34,564 nucleotides of DNA from JBFGCT01 sp041581055 (GCA_041581055.1 JBFGCT010000020.1:1-34564); one strand, 5' to 3'; positions 16,453-24,331 are shown, counted from the stretch's first letter. A program made the numbers and translations. Notes: generated from the sequence alone by a model not told the origin.

Positions 16453-18426
16453 ATGAGCGAACCCTCACTGGACCCCGCGCCGGTTCCCGACGGCCCGTTC
16501 GAATGGCATCGCGTCCTGGCGCCGGACGAGCTGCCCGAGGGGCGGGTCACGACCGTCGCCGTCGGCCGCCGGTCGCTGGCCGTGTCGCACTACGCCGGCG
16601 GTTACGGGGCGATCGACAACAAGTGCCCGCACCAGGGCGGACCGCTCGGCGAAGGGTCGATCGAGAAGGGCTGGCTGCGCTGCCCGTGGCACGGCTACGA
16701 CTACTCGCCCTGCAACGGGCGACCGCCGGAGGGCTCCGACGACACCGTGCAGGCCTTCGCCGTCGACACCCGCGACGACGGCGTCTACGTCGCGGTGCCG
16801 CCGGACCCCGAGCGCGTCCGCACGGTGAGCGACGTCCTGGTCGAGACGATGGTCAACTGGGGTGTCTCCGCCGTGTTCGGGATGGTCGGTCACTCCAACC
16901 TCGGGTTCGCCGACGCGATGCGCGAGGCCGAGGGGCGCGGCGACCTGCGGTTCTTCGGGATCCGTCACGAGGGCGCGGCGTCGTTCGCCGCCGGCGCGTA
17001 CGGCAAGCTGACCAACGACCTCGCCGCCTGCTTCGCGATCGCCGGGCCCGGCTCGACCAACCTGCTGACCGGCCTCTACGACGCGCAGGTCGACCGCGCC
17101 CCGGTCCTGGCGTTGTCCGGCCAGGTGCCGTCGAAGGTCAAGGGCCGCGGGGCGTTCCAGGACGTCGATCTGGAGGGCGCGTTCGCCGCCGTCGCCCGCT
17201 ACTCCGAGACCGTCCAGGCCGGCTCCGACCACGCCGAGCTGATGAACATGGCGTGTAAGACCGCCGTCGTCGAGCGGGACGTGGCCCACCTCGTCCTGCC
17301 CGACGAGGTCCAGGTCCAGCCGTGCGACGCCGAGCCGGGCGGGCCCCTGGGCCGCGTGCCGAGCCGACGGATCTCGCCGCCGGCCGACACGCTCGCCGCG
17401 GCGGCGGAGATGATCGGCGCCGCGGCGCGCCCCGTGTTCATCGTCGGCCACGGCGCCCGCGGCGACATGGCCGAGATCACGGCGCTCGCCGAGCAGATCG
17501 GAGCGCCGGTGGCGACGACGTTCAAGGGCAAGGGCGCGATCTCCGACCAGCACCCGCTCGGGTGCGGGGTGCTCGGCCGCAGCGGCACGCCGATCGCCAG
17601 CTGGTTCATGAACGAGTGCGACCTGCTCGTCGTGTTCGGCGCGTCGTTCTCCAACCACACGGGAATCGCCACGTACAAGCCGATCGTCCAGGTCGACTAC
17701 GACGCGATGGCGCTCGGCCGCTTCCACGCCGTCGACGTGCCGCTGCTCGGTCACGGCGCGGTGACCGCCCGCCTGCTCGCCGAGTCGATCGGCGCCGACC
17801 ACGAGTGTGCCGACCACCGGCCCGAGGTCGCCGAGCGGTGGGCGATCTGGCGGGAGGAGAAGGCGAGCCGCCGCGCCGACGATCGAGGCGGCGGGTTGAA
17901 CGCGGCGGCGCTGTTCGACTCGCTCGGTCGCCACGCCGACCCGGACGCCGTGCTGTGCGTCGACGTCGGCAACAACACCTACAGCTTCGGCCGCTATTTC
18001 GAGGTCGACCGGCAGTCGGTGCTGATGTCCGGCTATCTCGGCTCGATCGGGTTCGGCTTCCCGGCGGCGATGGGGGCGTGGGCGGCGGTCGGCGATCGGC
18101 GCCAGGTGATCGGGGTCTCCGGTGACGCCGGGTTCGGGCAGTACGCGATGGAACTGACCACCGCCGTGAAGTACGGGATGAACATCACCCACGTGGTGAT
18201 GAACAACTCCCAGCTCGGCAAGATCAGCAAAGAGCAGCGGGCGGCCAACCTCGACGTCTGGCAGACCAGCGTGCACAACCCGTCCTTCGCCGACTTCGCC
18301 AAGCTGTGCGGCGCGCACGGCGTGCGGGTCGAGTCGGCCGCCGAGCTCGACGACGCGCTGGCCGGCGCGCTCGCCCACGACGGTCCCGCCCTCGTCGAGG
18401 CCGTCACCGACCCCCTCCTCGTCTGA
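16453..18426 (+). CDS. Rieske [2Fe-2S] domain fused to a ThDP-dependent enzyme (pyruvate oxidase-like)
   Basis: 657-residue fusion. Residues about 15-118 form a Rieske ferredoxin domain with both cluster motifs, CPHQGG (C58, H60) and CPWHGY (C77, H80). From about residue 123 it is a complete three-domain ThDP enzyme of the PoxB/acetolactate synthase superfamily: VSDVLVETMVNWGVSAVFGM, catalytic Glu173 in GIRHEGAASFAAGAYGK, AIAGPGSTNLLTG, and a middle domain with PVFIVGHGARGD. The ThDP/Mg motif is GDAGFGQYAMEL with NNSQLG about 25 residues later. The closest style is pyruvate:quinone oxidoreductase. The Rieske cluster could receive electrons from the ThDP intermediate, replacing or adding to flavin; that is inference. 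The substrate is unproven. ATG 16453 is preferred to an in-frame GTG at 16429 because of the adjacent promoter box. Divergent from the HisD-like gene. Confidence 0.9.
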   Translation: MSEPSLDPAPVPDGPFEWHRVLAPDELPEGRVTTVAVGRRSLAVSHYAGGYGAIDNKCPHQGGPLGEGSIEKGWLRCPWHGYDYSPCNGRPPEGSDDTVQAFAVDTRDDGVYVAVPPDPERVRTVSDVLVETMVNWGVSAVFGMVGHSNLGFADAMREAEGRGDLRFFGIRHEGAASFAAGAYGKLTNDLAACFAIAGPGSTNLLTGLYDAQVDRAPVLALSGQVPSKVKGRGAFQDVDLEGAFAAVARYSETVQAGSDHAELMNMACKTAVVERDVAHLVLPDEVQVQPCDAEPGGPLGRVPSRRISPPADTLAAAAEMIGAAARPVFIVGHGARGDMAEITALAEQIGAPVATTFKGKGAISDQHPLGCGVLGRSGTPIASWFMNECDLLVVFGASFSNHTGIATYKPIVQVDYDAMALGRFHAVDVPLLGHGAVTARLLAESIGADHECADHRPEVAERWAIWREEKASRRADDRGGGLNAAALFDSLGRHADPDAVLCVDVGNNTYSFGRYFEVDRQSVLMSGYLGSIGFGFPAAMGAWAAVGDRRQVIGVSGDAGFGQYAMELTTAVKYGMNITHVVMNNSQLGKISKEQRAANLDVWQTSVHNPSFADFAKLCGAHGVRVESAAELDDALAGALAHDGPALVEAVTDPLLV

Positions 18427-18477
18427 CTGGTCGCGCCGAGCGCAAGGCTCCCGAACCGGACGGGTGGGGGGCGTGGG

Positions 18478-18483
18478 TACCAT
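18478..18483 (+). promoter_or_regulatory. Possible -10 box (TACCAT) before the small membrane protein
   Basis: Hexamer six bases upstream of the GTG at 18490 and no Shine-Dalgarno, the same geometry as at neighbouring genes. Confidence 0.3.
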
Positions 18484-18489
18484 CGGCTC

Positions 18490-18843
18490 GTGGGCTGGTG
18501 GCTGCCGCTCTGGGTGCTGACGAGCGTCGCGCTCGCCGCGCTCGCCGCCGGCGACGAGTACGGCCTCGTCGTGGTCGGCGTCTACGTCGGCGCAAACGCG
18601 CTCTCGATGGCGATGGCGTGGTTCCGCCGGCCGCCGGTCCTTGCCGGCGTGCTCCGCGGACTCGGCTGGGCCGCCGCGCTCCAACTCCCGGTCATGGTGT
18701 TCACCGTGCTCGATCGTGACGGCCGGTTCGCCGCCGTCGCACCCCCGTCCGGCGACTCGCCGCCGGCCGCGCCGGGCGCCGACCACCACGGGCGGCCGAG
18801 CCGCGAGGGGCGCGGGCACGGCTCGGACGGTCGCGCGCAGTAG
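18490..18843 (+). CDS. Small membrane protein of unknown function
   Basis: 117 residues from a GTG start. About three hydrophobic segments (WLPLWVLTSVALAALAAG, then YGLVVVGVYVGANALSMAMA, then LGWAAALQLPVMVFTVL) are followed by a disordered polar tail rich in Pro, Gly, Asp and Arg. I do not recognise a family. The frame is supported by the hydrophobic pattern, a TAnnnT box just upstream and a snug fit between its neighbours. Its stop codon overlaps the probable purA promoter box, so it is not clearly part of a purA operon. Confidence 0.55.
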   Translation: MGWWLPLWVLTSVALAALAAGDEYGLVVVGVYVGANALSMAMAWFRRPPVLAGVLRGLGWAAALQLPVMVFTVLDRDGRFAAVAPPSGDSPPAAPGADHHGRPSREGRGHGSDGRAQ

Positions 18844-18846
18844 CAT
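18841..18846 (+). promoter_or_regulatory. Possible -10 box (TAGCAT) of purA
   Basis: The hexamer starts with the stop codon of the preceding gene and lies 35 bases before the purA ATG. purA has a GGGGAG Shine-Dalgarno, so this transcript would have a short conventional leader. Confidence 0.25.
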
Positions 18847-18881
18847 CTCGTCACGTTCCAGTCGCCAATCGGGGAGCGTGC

Positions 18882-20156
18882 ATGCCCGTCACCGTCGTCG
18901 TCGGAGCCCAGTGGGGCGACGAGGGCAAAGCCAAGGTCATCGATCTCCTCTCCAAAGAGCACACGTTCGTCGTGCGCTATCAGGGCGGCCACAACGCCGG
19001 CCACACGGTGGTGGTCGACGGCGAGCGGTACGCCCTGCAGCTCGTCCCCTCCGGCATCCTGTACGAACACGTCGTCCCTGTGATCGCCAACGGCGTCGTC
19101 GTCGACCTGCCGACGCTGTTCGCCGAGATCGACGGGCTCGAGGACCGGGGGATCTCGTGCTCGGAGCTGAAGGTCTCCAGCCGCGCTCACTTGATCTTCC
19201 CGTGGCACCAGGCCCACGACGCGATCGCCGAGGCGATGCGCGGCGACGACAAGATCGGCACGACGCTCAAGGGAATCGGGCCGGCGTACGCCGACAAGGC
19301 GCGCCGGGTCGGCATCCGCGCCGGTGACGTGCTCGATCCGGTCCGCTTCGCCGCCCTCGTCCGCGAGCGGGGCGTCGCCGAGAACACCCTGATCGAGCAG
19401 GCGGGCGGCGAGCCGCTCGACGTCGAGGAGATCGTCGGCCGGTTCGTCGCCCTCGGCGCCCGCCTCGCGCCGTTCGTGAGCGACACGGTCGGCCTGCTGC
19501 ACGACGCGCTCGCGCGGGGCGCGCACGTGCTGCTCGAAGGGGCGCAGGCGACGTTCCTCGACCTCGACCACGGCACCTACCCGTACGTGACGTCGTCGAA
19601 CCCGACCGCCGGCGGGGCGTGCGCCGGCTCCGGCCTCGGCCCGCGCGACATCGACCGCGTCGTCGGGATCACCAAGGCGTACACGACCCGCGTCGGCGCC
19701 GGGCCGTTCCCCACCGAGCTGGTCGACGCCGACGGCGACACGCTCGTCGACGTCGGCCGCGAGTTCGGCACGGTCACCGGCCGCCGTCGCCGGGCGGGCT
19801 GGCTCGACTGCGTGATGCTGCGACACGCGGTGCGGCTCAACTCGCTCACCGAGCTGGCGCTGACCAAGATCGACATCCTCGACGGGTTCGAGACCGTCAA
19901 GATCTGCACCGGGTATCGCCTGCGGGGGCGACCGCTCGAGGGCTACCCCGACCGGTCCGACGTGCTCGCCGAGATCGAGCCGGTCTACGAGGAGCTCGAC
20001 GGGTGGGGGAGCGCGCTGAGCGAGGCCCGCGAGCCCGATCAGCTGCCGGCCCAGGCGCGACGGTTCATCGAGATCGTCGAGCGCGAGGTCGGGATTCCCG
20101 TCCGCGTGGTCGGCGTCGGCGCCGAGCGCGACGACTACCTCGTCTGGGTGTCGTGA
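18882..20156 (+). CDS. purA: Adenylosuccinate synthetase
   Basis: 424-residue cytoplasmic enzyme joining IMP and aspartate with GTP to give adenylosuccinate, the first committed step to AMP. Full length, with the family landmarks VVVGAQWGDEGKAK, VVRYQGGHNAGHT, QLVPSGILYE, KGIGPAYADKARRVGIR, the catalytic-site segment EGAQATFLDLDHGTYPYVTS and GRRRRAGWLD. The P-loop normally reads GDEGKGK; here the second Gly is Ala (GDEGKAK). An ATG with GGGGAG upstream supports the start. purB follows after 28 bp in the same direction, so the two AMP-branch steps using adenylosuccinate are co-transcribed. Confidence 0.97.
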   Translation: MPVTVVVGAQWGDEGKAKVIDLLSKEHTFVVRYQGGHNAGHTVVVDGERYALQLVPSGILYEHVVPVIANGVVVDLPTLFAEIDGLEDRGISCSELKVSSRAHLIFPWHQAHDAIAEAMRGDDKIGTTLKGIGPAYADKARRVGIRAGDVLDPVRFAALVRERGVAENTLIEQAGGEPLDVEEIVGRFVALGARLAPFVSDTVGLLHDALARGAHVLLEGAQATFLDLDHGTYPYVTSSNPTAGGACAGSGLGPRDIDRVVGITKAYTTRVGAGPFPTELVDADGDTLVDVGREFGTVTGRRRRAGWLDCVMLRHAVRLNSLTELALTKIDILDGFETVKICTGYRLRGRPLEGYPDRSDVLAEIEPVYEELDGWGSALSEAREPDQLPAQARRFIEIVEREVGIPVRVVGVGAERDDYLVWVS

Positions 20157-20184
20157 TCGTGGGCGACGCGATGGAGGCGGCGCG

Positions 20185-21498
20185 ATGATCCCCCGCTACT
20201 CGACCCCCGAGATGGACGCGGTGTGGTCCGACACCGCGCGCTTCGCCCGCTGGCTCGAGGTCGAGCTGCTGGCGACCGACGGTCACGCCGAGCTCGGCCT
20301 GGTGCCCGCGGATGCCGCCGCCGAGTGTCGCGCCGGCGCGCCGGCGACCGACGAGGCGTTCGTCGCCCGAGTCCTGGCGCGGGAGGCGGTCACCGACCAC
20401 GACGTCGCGGCGTTCGTCGACGTCGTGCAGGACGCGATCGGCGCGCCGGCCGGCTCGTGGATCCACTTCGGCCTCACGTCGTCCGACGTCGTCGACACCG
20501 CACTGTGCTGGGCCCTGCGGGACGCCACCGACCTCTTGCTCACCGCGGCCGACGAGCTGTTCGACACGATGGCTCGGCTGGCCGGTGAACACCGAGACAC
20601 GGTGATGATCGGCCGAACCCACGGCGTCCACGCCGAGCCGACGACGTTCGGGGCGAAGGTTGCGCTGTGGGCCCTGCAGCTCGACCGCGACCGGGCCCGG
20701 CTGCGGGCGGCGCGGCGGTCGATCTCGGTCATGAAGCTGAGCGGCGCGGTCGGCACCTATTCGAACATCCCCCCCGAGGTCGAGGCGCACGTCGGCCGGC
20801 GCCTGGGGCTCACGCCCGTCCCGGCGACGCAGGTCATCGCCCGCGACCGCCACGCCGAGTTCCTGTACGCCTGCGCGTCGGTCGGCGCGACGTGCGAGCT
20901 GGTCGCCGTCGAGCTGCGCCACCTCCAGCGCACCGAGGTGCGCGAGGTGGAGGAGGGGTTCAAACCGGGGCAGAAGGGCTCGTCGGCGATGCCGCACAAG
21001 CGCAACCCGATCTCGGCCGAGACGATCTCCGGACTCGCCCGCGTCGTGCGCTCGAACCTGCTCGCCGGCCTGCAGGACGTTGCGCTCTGGCACGAGCGGG
21101 ACATCTCCCACTCGTCGGTCGAGCGGGTGATCCTGCCCGACTCGTCCCAGCTCGCCTTCTACGTGCTGCGCCGGCTCCGCCGCCTGCTCGACGGCCTGGT
21201 CGTGCGGCCCGAGCGGATGCTCGCCAACCTGGACGCCAGCCACGGGCTGGTCTTCTCCCAGCCGGTGTTGCTGGCGCTCGTCCGCAACGGGATGTCGCGC
21301 GCCGCCGCCTACCGGATCGTCCAACGGAATGCGATGCGTGCCTGGGAGGAGAGCGTCGACTTCAGAGGGCTCCTGGAGGCCGACCCGGAGGTCGAAGGCA
21401 CCCTGCTCGACGACGCCTTCAACCTTTCCCGGTCACTCCGCAACCTTGATCGGGTCTTCCAGCAACTGGCCGACGTCGGCGCTACTTCCGATCAATAA
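20185..21498 (+). CDS. purB: Adenylosuccinate lyase
   Basis: 437-residue enzyme of the fumarase/aspartase superfamily. It splits adenylosuccinate to AMP and fumarate, and SAICAR to AICAR earlier in the purine pathway. The sequence starts MIPRYSTPEMDAVWSDTARF and shows FGLTSSDVVDTA, MIGRTHGVHAEPTTFG and the superfamily signature GSSAMPHKRNPI, whose flexible loop carries the catalytic Ser. LASHG-equivalent residues appear as ANLDASHGLVFSQ. The Shine-Dalgarno GGAGG lies six bases before the ATG. It is the second gene of the purA-purB unit and is followed by a perfect hairpin terminator candidate. Confidence 0.97.
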   Translation: MIPRYSTPEMDAVWSDTARFARWLEVELLATDGHAELGLVPADAAAECRAGAPATDEAFVARVLAREAVTDHDVAAFVDVVQDAIGAPAGSWIHFGLTSSDVVDTALCWALRDATDLLLTAADELFDTMARLAGEHRDTVMIGRTHGVHAEPTTFGAKVALWALQLDRDRARLRAARRSISVMKLSGAVGTYSNIPPEVEAHVGRRLGLTPVPATQVIARDRHAEFLYACASVGATCELVAVELRHLQRTEVREVEEGFKPGQKGSSAMPHKRNPISAETISGLARVVRSNLLAGLQDVALWHERDISHSSVERVILPDSSQLAFYVLRRLRRLLDGLVVRPERMLANLDASHGLVFSQPVLLALVRNGMSRAAAYRIVQRNAMRAWEESVDFRGLLEADPEVEGTLLDDAFNLSRSLRNLDRVFQQLADVGATSDQ

Positions 21499-21544
21499 TG
21501 CGTTGCGTATTCAGCGATACACCGGCTGTGGTTTCGGCACGGTC

Positions 21545-21566
21545 GGTGACTGAATCGTCAGTCACC
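21545..21566. terminator. Perfect 9-bp hairpin between convergent genes
   Basis: GGTGACTGA and TCAGTCACC (21545-21553, 21558-21566) pair perfectly around the tetraloop ATCG, 47 bases after the purB stop. The right arm contains the stop codon of the convergent gene, so one hairpin could end both transcripts. There is no U-run, as is common in high-GC actinobacteria. Confidence 0.6.
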
Positions 21567-21974
21567 GCGTCCGATACCGGCACGTTTGAGCACGCTCGGT
21601 GCCACCCCAACGTCGCGCCATGACGCATACGAGATCTTCTTGCTCTCGCTGTAGCTCTTCGCCACGTCGACGAACGCATCCTCGCGGGCCTGCATGTCGA
21701 TCGTGTTGGACATCGCCTCCAGCTCGGCGAGCAGATCCCGGCGTTGCTGGACGAGCATCAGCTCGTCGACCGGCGTCGCGGAGTCGAGTTCGGCGTCGAT
21801 TGCCGCGAGTCGCTTGTTGATCGTCTCAGGGGTGCGCTTGCGCCCCCGCTTCGGCTTGGTCGCACGCAAGCCTTCGAGGTAATCGCGGACGACCCGGCCC
21901 TCGGCTCGGCCCGTTGCAAGGGCCGCCTTGTGCTCATCGGTCATCGGGGATTTTGGACCACGCTTCTTTGCCAT
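21558..21974 (-). CDS. Conserved-looking basic/coiled-coil protein of unknown function
   Basis: 138 residues starting MAKKRGPKSPMTDEHKAALA. The N-terminus is strongly basic with an AT-hook-like KKRGPKSP. A second basic patch (KPKRGRKRTPETINKRL) leads into a predicted coiled coil (about 55-100, AIDAELDSATPVDELMLVQQ and onward). The protein ends with a compact segment SYASWRDVGVAPSVLKRAGI that looks like a small helical DNA- or protein-binding motif. I recall similar unnamed actinobacterial proteins but no function. The codons are less GC-rich than in neighbouring genes. ATG 21974 is chosen because a TTGAAT-16-TAGACT promoter sits with its -10 box eight bases upstream, implying a leaderless mRNA. 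A nucleoid- or RNA-associated role is a guess. Confidence 0.75.
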   Translation of the reverse strand: MAKKRGPKSPMTDEHKAALATGRAEGRVVRDYLEGLRATKPKRGRKRTPETINKRLAAIDAELDSATPVDELMLVQQRRDLLAELEAMSNTIDMQAREDAFVDVAKSYSESKKISYASWRDVGVAPSVLKRAGIGRGD

Positions 21975-21982
21975 GGAACTCA

Positions 21983-22010
21983 AGTCTAGGAAAAACTCAC
22001 ACTCATTCAA
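21983..22010 (-). promoter_or_regulatory. Promoter TTGAAT-16-TAGACT of the basic coiled-coil protein
   Basis: On the minus strand TTGAAT (22005-22010) and TAGACT (21983-21988) are separated by 16 bases in an A/T-rich island. The -10 box ends eight bases before the ATG, so the transcript would begin at or next to the start codon. This is the best-formed promoter in the window. Confidence 0.55.
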
Positions 22011-22016
22011 TACTTT

Positions 22017-22033
22017 GCCGAAAAAGATTCGGC
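22017..22033. other. 6-bp hairpin GCCGAA/TTCGGC upstream of the leaderless promoter
   Basis: A perfect inverted repeat with loop AAAGA lies immediately upstream of the -35 box of the basic coiled-coil gene. It could be an operator half-site pair; no regulator is identified. Confidence 0.3.
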
Positions 22034-22190
22034 GCTCGAACCCACTCCATCTCGGCGCCGCCTCCGAAAACGTGGGCAGACCAGCCGGGCCGCCGACCGA
22101 ATTCAAATGACGGTGGTCGACACGGCCGCACCGCCGACCGGGAGGTACGGCTTTGATTTGATGCGGGGATGGCGTTCACGGCCACGGCAG

Positions 22191-22196
22191 TAGCGT
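22191..22196 (+). promoter_or_regulatory. Possible -10 box (TAGCGT) of pyrE
   Basis: Seven bases upstream of the pyrE ATG, with no Shine-Dalgarno in between. The same string TAGCGT followed by GGCC at one or two bases occurs before the HisD-like gene. Confidence 0.35.
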
Positions 22197-22203
22197 CGGC
22201 CCG

Positions 22204-22788
22204 ATGACCTCCGGCGCGCTCGCCCCGCTCTCGCCAGCTCGGGATCGACTCCGAGACCACGTGCTCGAGCACTCCGTCAAGCACGGCGAGTTCACGTTGA
22301 AGTCCGGCGCGCGGAGCTCGTGGTTTCTCGACACCAAGCAGACCGCGTGCCGGGCCGACGGCATCGTCGCCGTGGCCGACGCGCTGATCGAGGTGTTCGC
22401 CGACGTGTTCGCCGACATCGACTCGATCGGGGGGCTGACGATGGGTGGGGATCCGGTGGCGTTCGGGGTCGCCGCCGTCGCCGCGACCCGCGGCCACGCG
22501 CTGCGCAGTTTCAGCGTGCGCAAGGAAGTCAAGACCGGCGGGATCACCGGGCGCATCGCCGGCGCGCTCCAGGCCGATGACCGGGTGCTCGTCACCGAGG
22601 ACACGACGACGAGGGGCACGTCGCTGATCGAGGCGGCCGACCAGATCCTCGAGTTCGGGGCCCGGCCCGTCTGGATGACCGTGATCGTCGACCGCGGCGG
22701 CACGTGCGCGGCGATGGCCGCCGAACGCGGCATCGAGTTCCGGCCGTTGCTCACCGCCCCCGACCTCGGCTTCGACTACGGAACCTGA
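22204..22788 (+). CDS. pyrE: Orotate phosphoribosyltransferase
   Basis: 194-residue cytoplasmic enzyme that makes OMP from orotate and PRPP in pyrimidine synthesis. It shows the N-terminal HGEFTLKSGARSSWFLDTKQ, where the orotate-binding loop lies, GGLTMGGDPVAFGVA, the flexible catalytic-loop region VRKEVKTGGITG and the PRPP-binding motif VLVTEDTTTRGTS. The last is a variant of the usual EDVxTTGxS. It lies between the basic coiled-coil gene (divergent) and the FAD oxidase (convergent), with its last 13 bases overlapping the oxidase's 3' end. It stands alone rather than in a pyr operon. Confidence 0.93.
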   Translation: MTSGALAPLSPARDRLRDHVLEHSVKHGEFTLKSGARSSWFLDTKQTACRADGIVAVADALIEVFADVFADIDSIGGLTMGGDPVAFGVAAVAATRGHALRSFSVRKEVKTGGITGRIAGALQADDRVLVTEDTTTRGTSLIEAADQILEFGARPVWMTVIVDRGGTCAAMAAERGIEFRPLLTAPDLGFDYGT

Positions 22789-24230
22789 TCGGCGCCCGTC
22801 GAGTCGGCGCCGGTCGCCGGGCCGTCGGGGTGGAGGATGCCGGGGTGGAGGACGCCGGGGTGGAGGACGCCGGGGTTGAGGATGCCGTTGGGGTCCAGCG
22901 CGCGGGCCAGCGCGCGTTGTGCCGCGAGCTCGTCGGCGGAGCGGATCAACGCCATCCAGCGCGTCTTCGCCACCCCGATCCCGTGCTCGGCCGAGATCGT
23001 CCCGCCGAGCTCGGCGACGGCGGAGAGCACGGTGTCCGCGAGGCGCGCCGGGTTGGCGGCGCCGATGAGGTTGAGGTGCAGGTTTCCCTCGGCCAGGTGT
23101 CCGAACGGGACCAGCCGCGCCCCGTCGGCGCCGGCCGCGGTCTCCGCCACCTCCAGCAGCCGGGCGACCGACCCGACCGGGACGGCGACGTCGAGCTTGA
23201 ACGGTGTCCCGCCACCGGCCGAGGCCGCCGCGGCGATCGCCTCGGGAATCCGGTCGCGGAACCGCAGGAGGCGGTCGCGCCGCACCGGGTCGGCCGTCAC
23301 GGCCGACGCCAGCACCTGCGGCGCCGCGGCCAGCACGCCCAGCAGCTCGTCGGCGGGGTCGTGGTGATCGGCGCAGTCGATCACCAGGACGCACCCGCCG
23401 GCATCGACCGGCGCGGACGCGCCGATGTGCTCCTCGACGAGCTCGAGCGCGGTCGGCATCACGACCTCGACCGCGTCGAGCGACGTGACGCCGGCGCGCA
23501 GCCGGGCCAGGAGGGCGACGGCCTCCTCGACCGAGCGTGTCGACACCATGGCCGTGATCGTGTGCGCGTAGCGCGGCACGAGTCGCAGCCGGGCCTGGGT
23601 GACGACGGCCAGCGTGCCCTCCGACCCGGCGAGGAGTGACGGCCAGTGGACGCCGGCGCTCTCTTTCGGGAGCCCGGCGAGCGAGCCGACCACGGCGCCG
23701 CCGGCGAGCACCGCTTCGACACCGACAACCTGGCGGCGCATCGTGCCGAAGCGCAGGACGCGCGATCCGCCGGCGTTGGTGGCGATCGCGCCGCCGACCG
23801 TCGCCGACTCGCGCGAGGCGAAATCGATCGGCGTGTCGAGCCCGGCCGCACGGGCGCGGTCCCGCCAGACGGCGAGCGTGACCCCGGCGCCGGCGGTCAC
23901 CTGTTGCGCCGTGGCGTCGACCGGCCCGACGGCGGTGAAACGCCGCATCGACAGCACGATCGCCCGTGGTCCGCTGTCGCCGCGGCGGGGCACCCCGCCG
24001 CCGACCAACCCCGTGTTGCCGCCCTGCGCGATGACGGCGGTCCGGTCCGCGTCGCAGCGCCGCAGGATCGCCGAGACCTCGGCGGTCGTGCCAGGGCGGA
24101 CGACGGCGAGGGCGCGACCCCCGTACCGCCCGGTCCAGTCGGTCTCGTATCCGGCCCGGACGTCGTCGTCGACCAGCACGTGGTCGCGCCCGACGATCGA
24201 TCGAAACGCGGCGATCGACGGACCGGTCAT
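22776..24230 (-). CDS. FAD-linked oxidase of the GlcD/D-lactate dehydrogenase type
   Basis: 484-residue flavoprotein. The N-terminal FAD-binding (PCMH) domain has VVRPGTTAEVSAILRRCDAD, the diphosphate loop IAQGGNTGLVGGGVP, and ESATVGGAIATNAGGSRVLRFG. The C-terminal FAD-oxidase domain has GHLAEGNLHLNLIG and the family signature ISAEHGIGVAKTRWM, followed by LDPNGILNPG. These enzymes oxidise 2-hydroxy acids such as D-lactate, glycolate or D-2-hydroxyglutarate and pass electrons to the respiratory chain; the substrate here is not determined. The extreme C-terminus has an odd in-frame repeat (NPGVLHPGVLHPGILHPDGP) from four 15-bp units. ATG 24230 gives the usual family N-terminus. It overlaps pyrE tail-to-tail. 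Confidence 0.92.
   Translation of the reverse strand: MTGPSIAAFRSIVGRDHVLVDDDVRAGYETDWTGRYGGRALAVVRPGTTAEVSAILRRCDADRTAVIAQGGNTGLVGGGVPRRGDSGPRAIVLSMRRFTAVGPVDATAQQVTAGAGVTLAVWRDRARAAGLDTPIDFASRESATVGGAIATNAGGSRVLRFGTMRRQVVGVEAVLAGGAVVGSLAGLPKESAGVHWPSLLAGSEGTLAVVTQARLRLVPRYAHTITAMVSTRSVEEAVALLARLRAGVTSLDAVEVVMPTALELVEEHIGASAPVDAGGCVLVIDCADHHDPADELLGVLAAAPQVLASAVTADPVRRDRLLRFRDRIPEAIAAAASAGGGTPFKLDVAVPVGSVARLLEVAETAAGADGARLVPFGHLAEGNLHLNLIGAANPARLADTVLSAVAELGGTISAEHGIGVAKTRWMALIRSADELAAQRALARALDPNGILNPGVLHPGVLHPGILHPDGPATGADSTGADQVP
22827..22886 (-). repeat. Four tandem 15-bp units in the FAD-oxidase 3' end
   Basis: Units of ggggtggaggacgcc, with one or two substitutions each, at 22827, 22842, 22857 and 22872. 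In the minus frame they duplicate the family's LNPGV-type C-terminal motif as Hx-PG-V/I-L repeats. They are in frame, so copy number can vary without breaking the gene. Confidence 0.9.
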
Positions 24231-24295
24231 CGATCCGAGCTTGCCAGGTGATCGAGGCTCCGGCCGACGCGGTCGCCATCGCGCCGATGTCGGCG

Positions 24296-24326
24296 TACGC
24301 TCCTGCCGCCAAACCATATAGGGGAG
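24296..24326 (+). promoter_or_regulatory. Possible promoter and strong ribosome binding site of the RND exporter
   Basis: TACGCT at 24296-24301 could be a -10 box; GGGGAG at 24321-24326 is a good Shine-Dalgarno five bases before the GTG at 24332 and fixes that start. The gap to the divergent oxidase gene is 101 bp. Confidence 0.4.
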
Positions 24327-24331
24327 ACATC

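Noticed and set aside
16465..18846. Roughly 790-codon frame antisense to the Rieske-ThDP gene
   Set aside because: Low-complexity Arg/Gly/His-rich translation; the forward strand carries all cluster and ThDP motifs.
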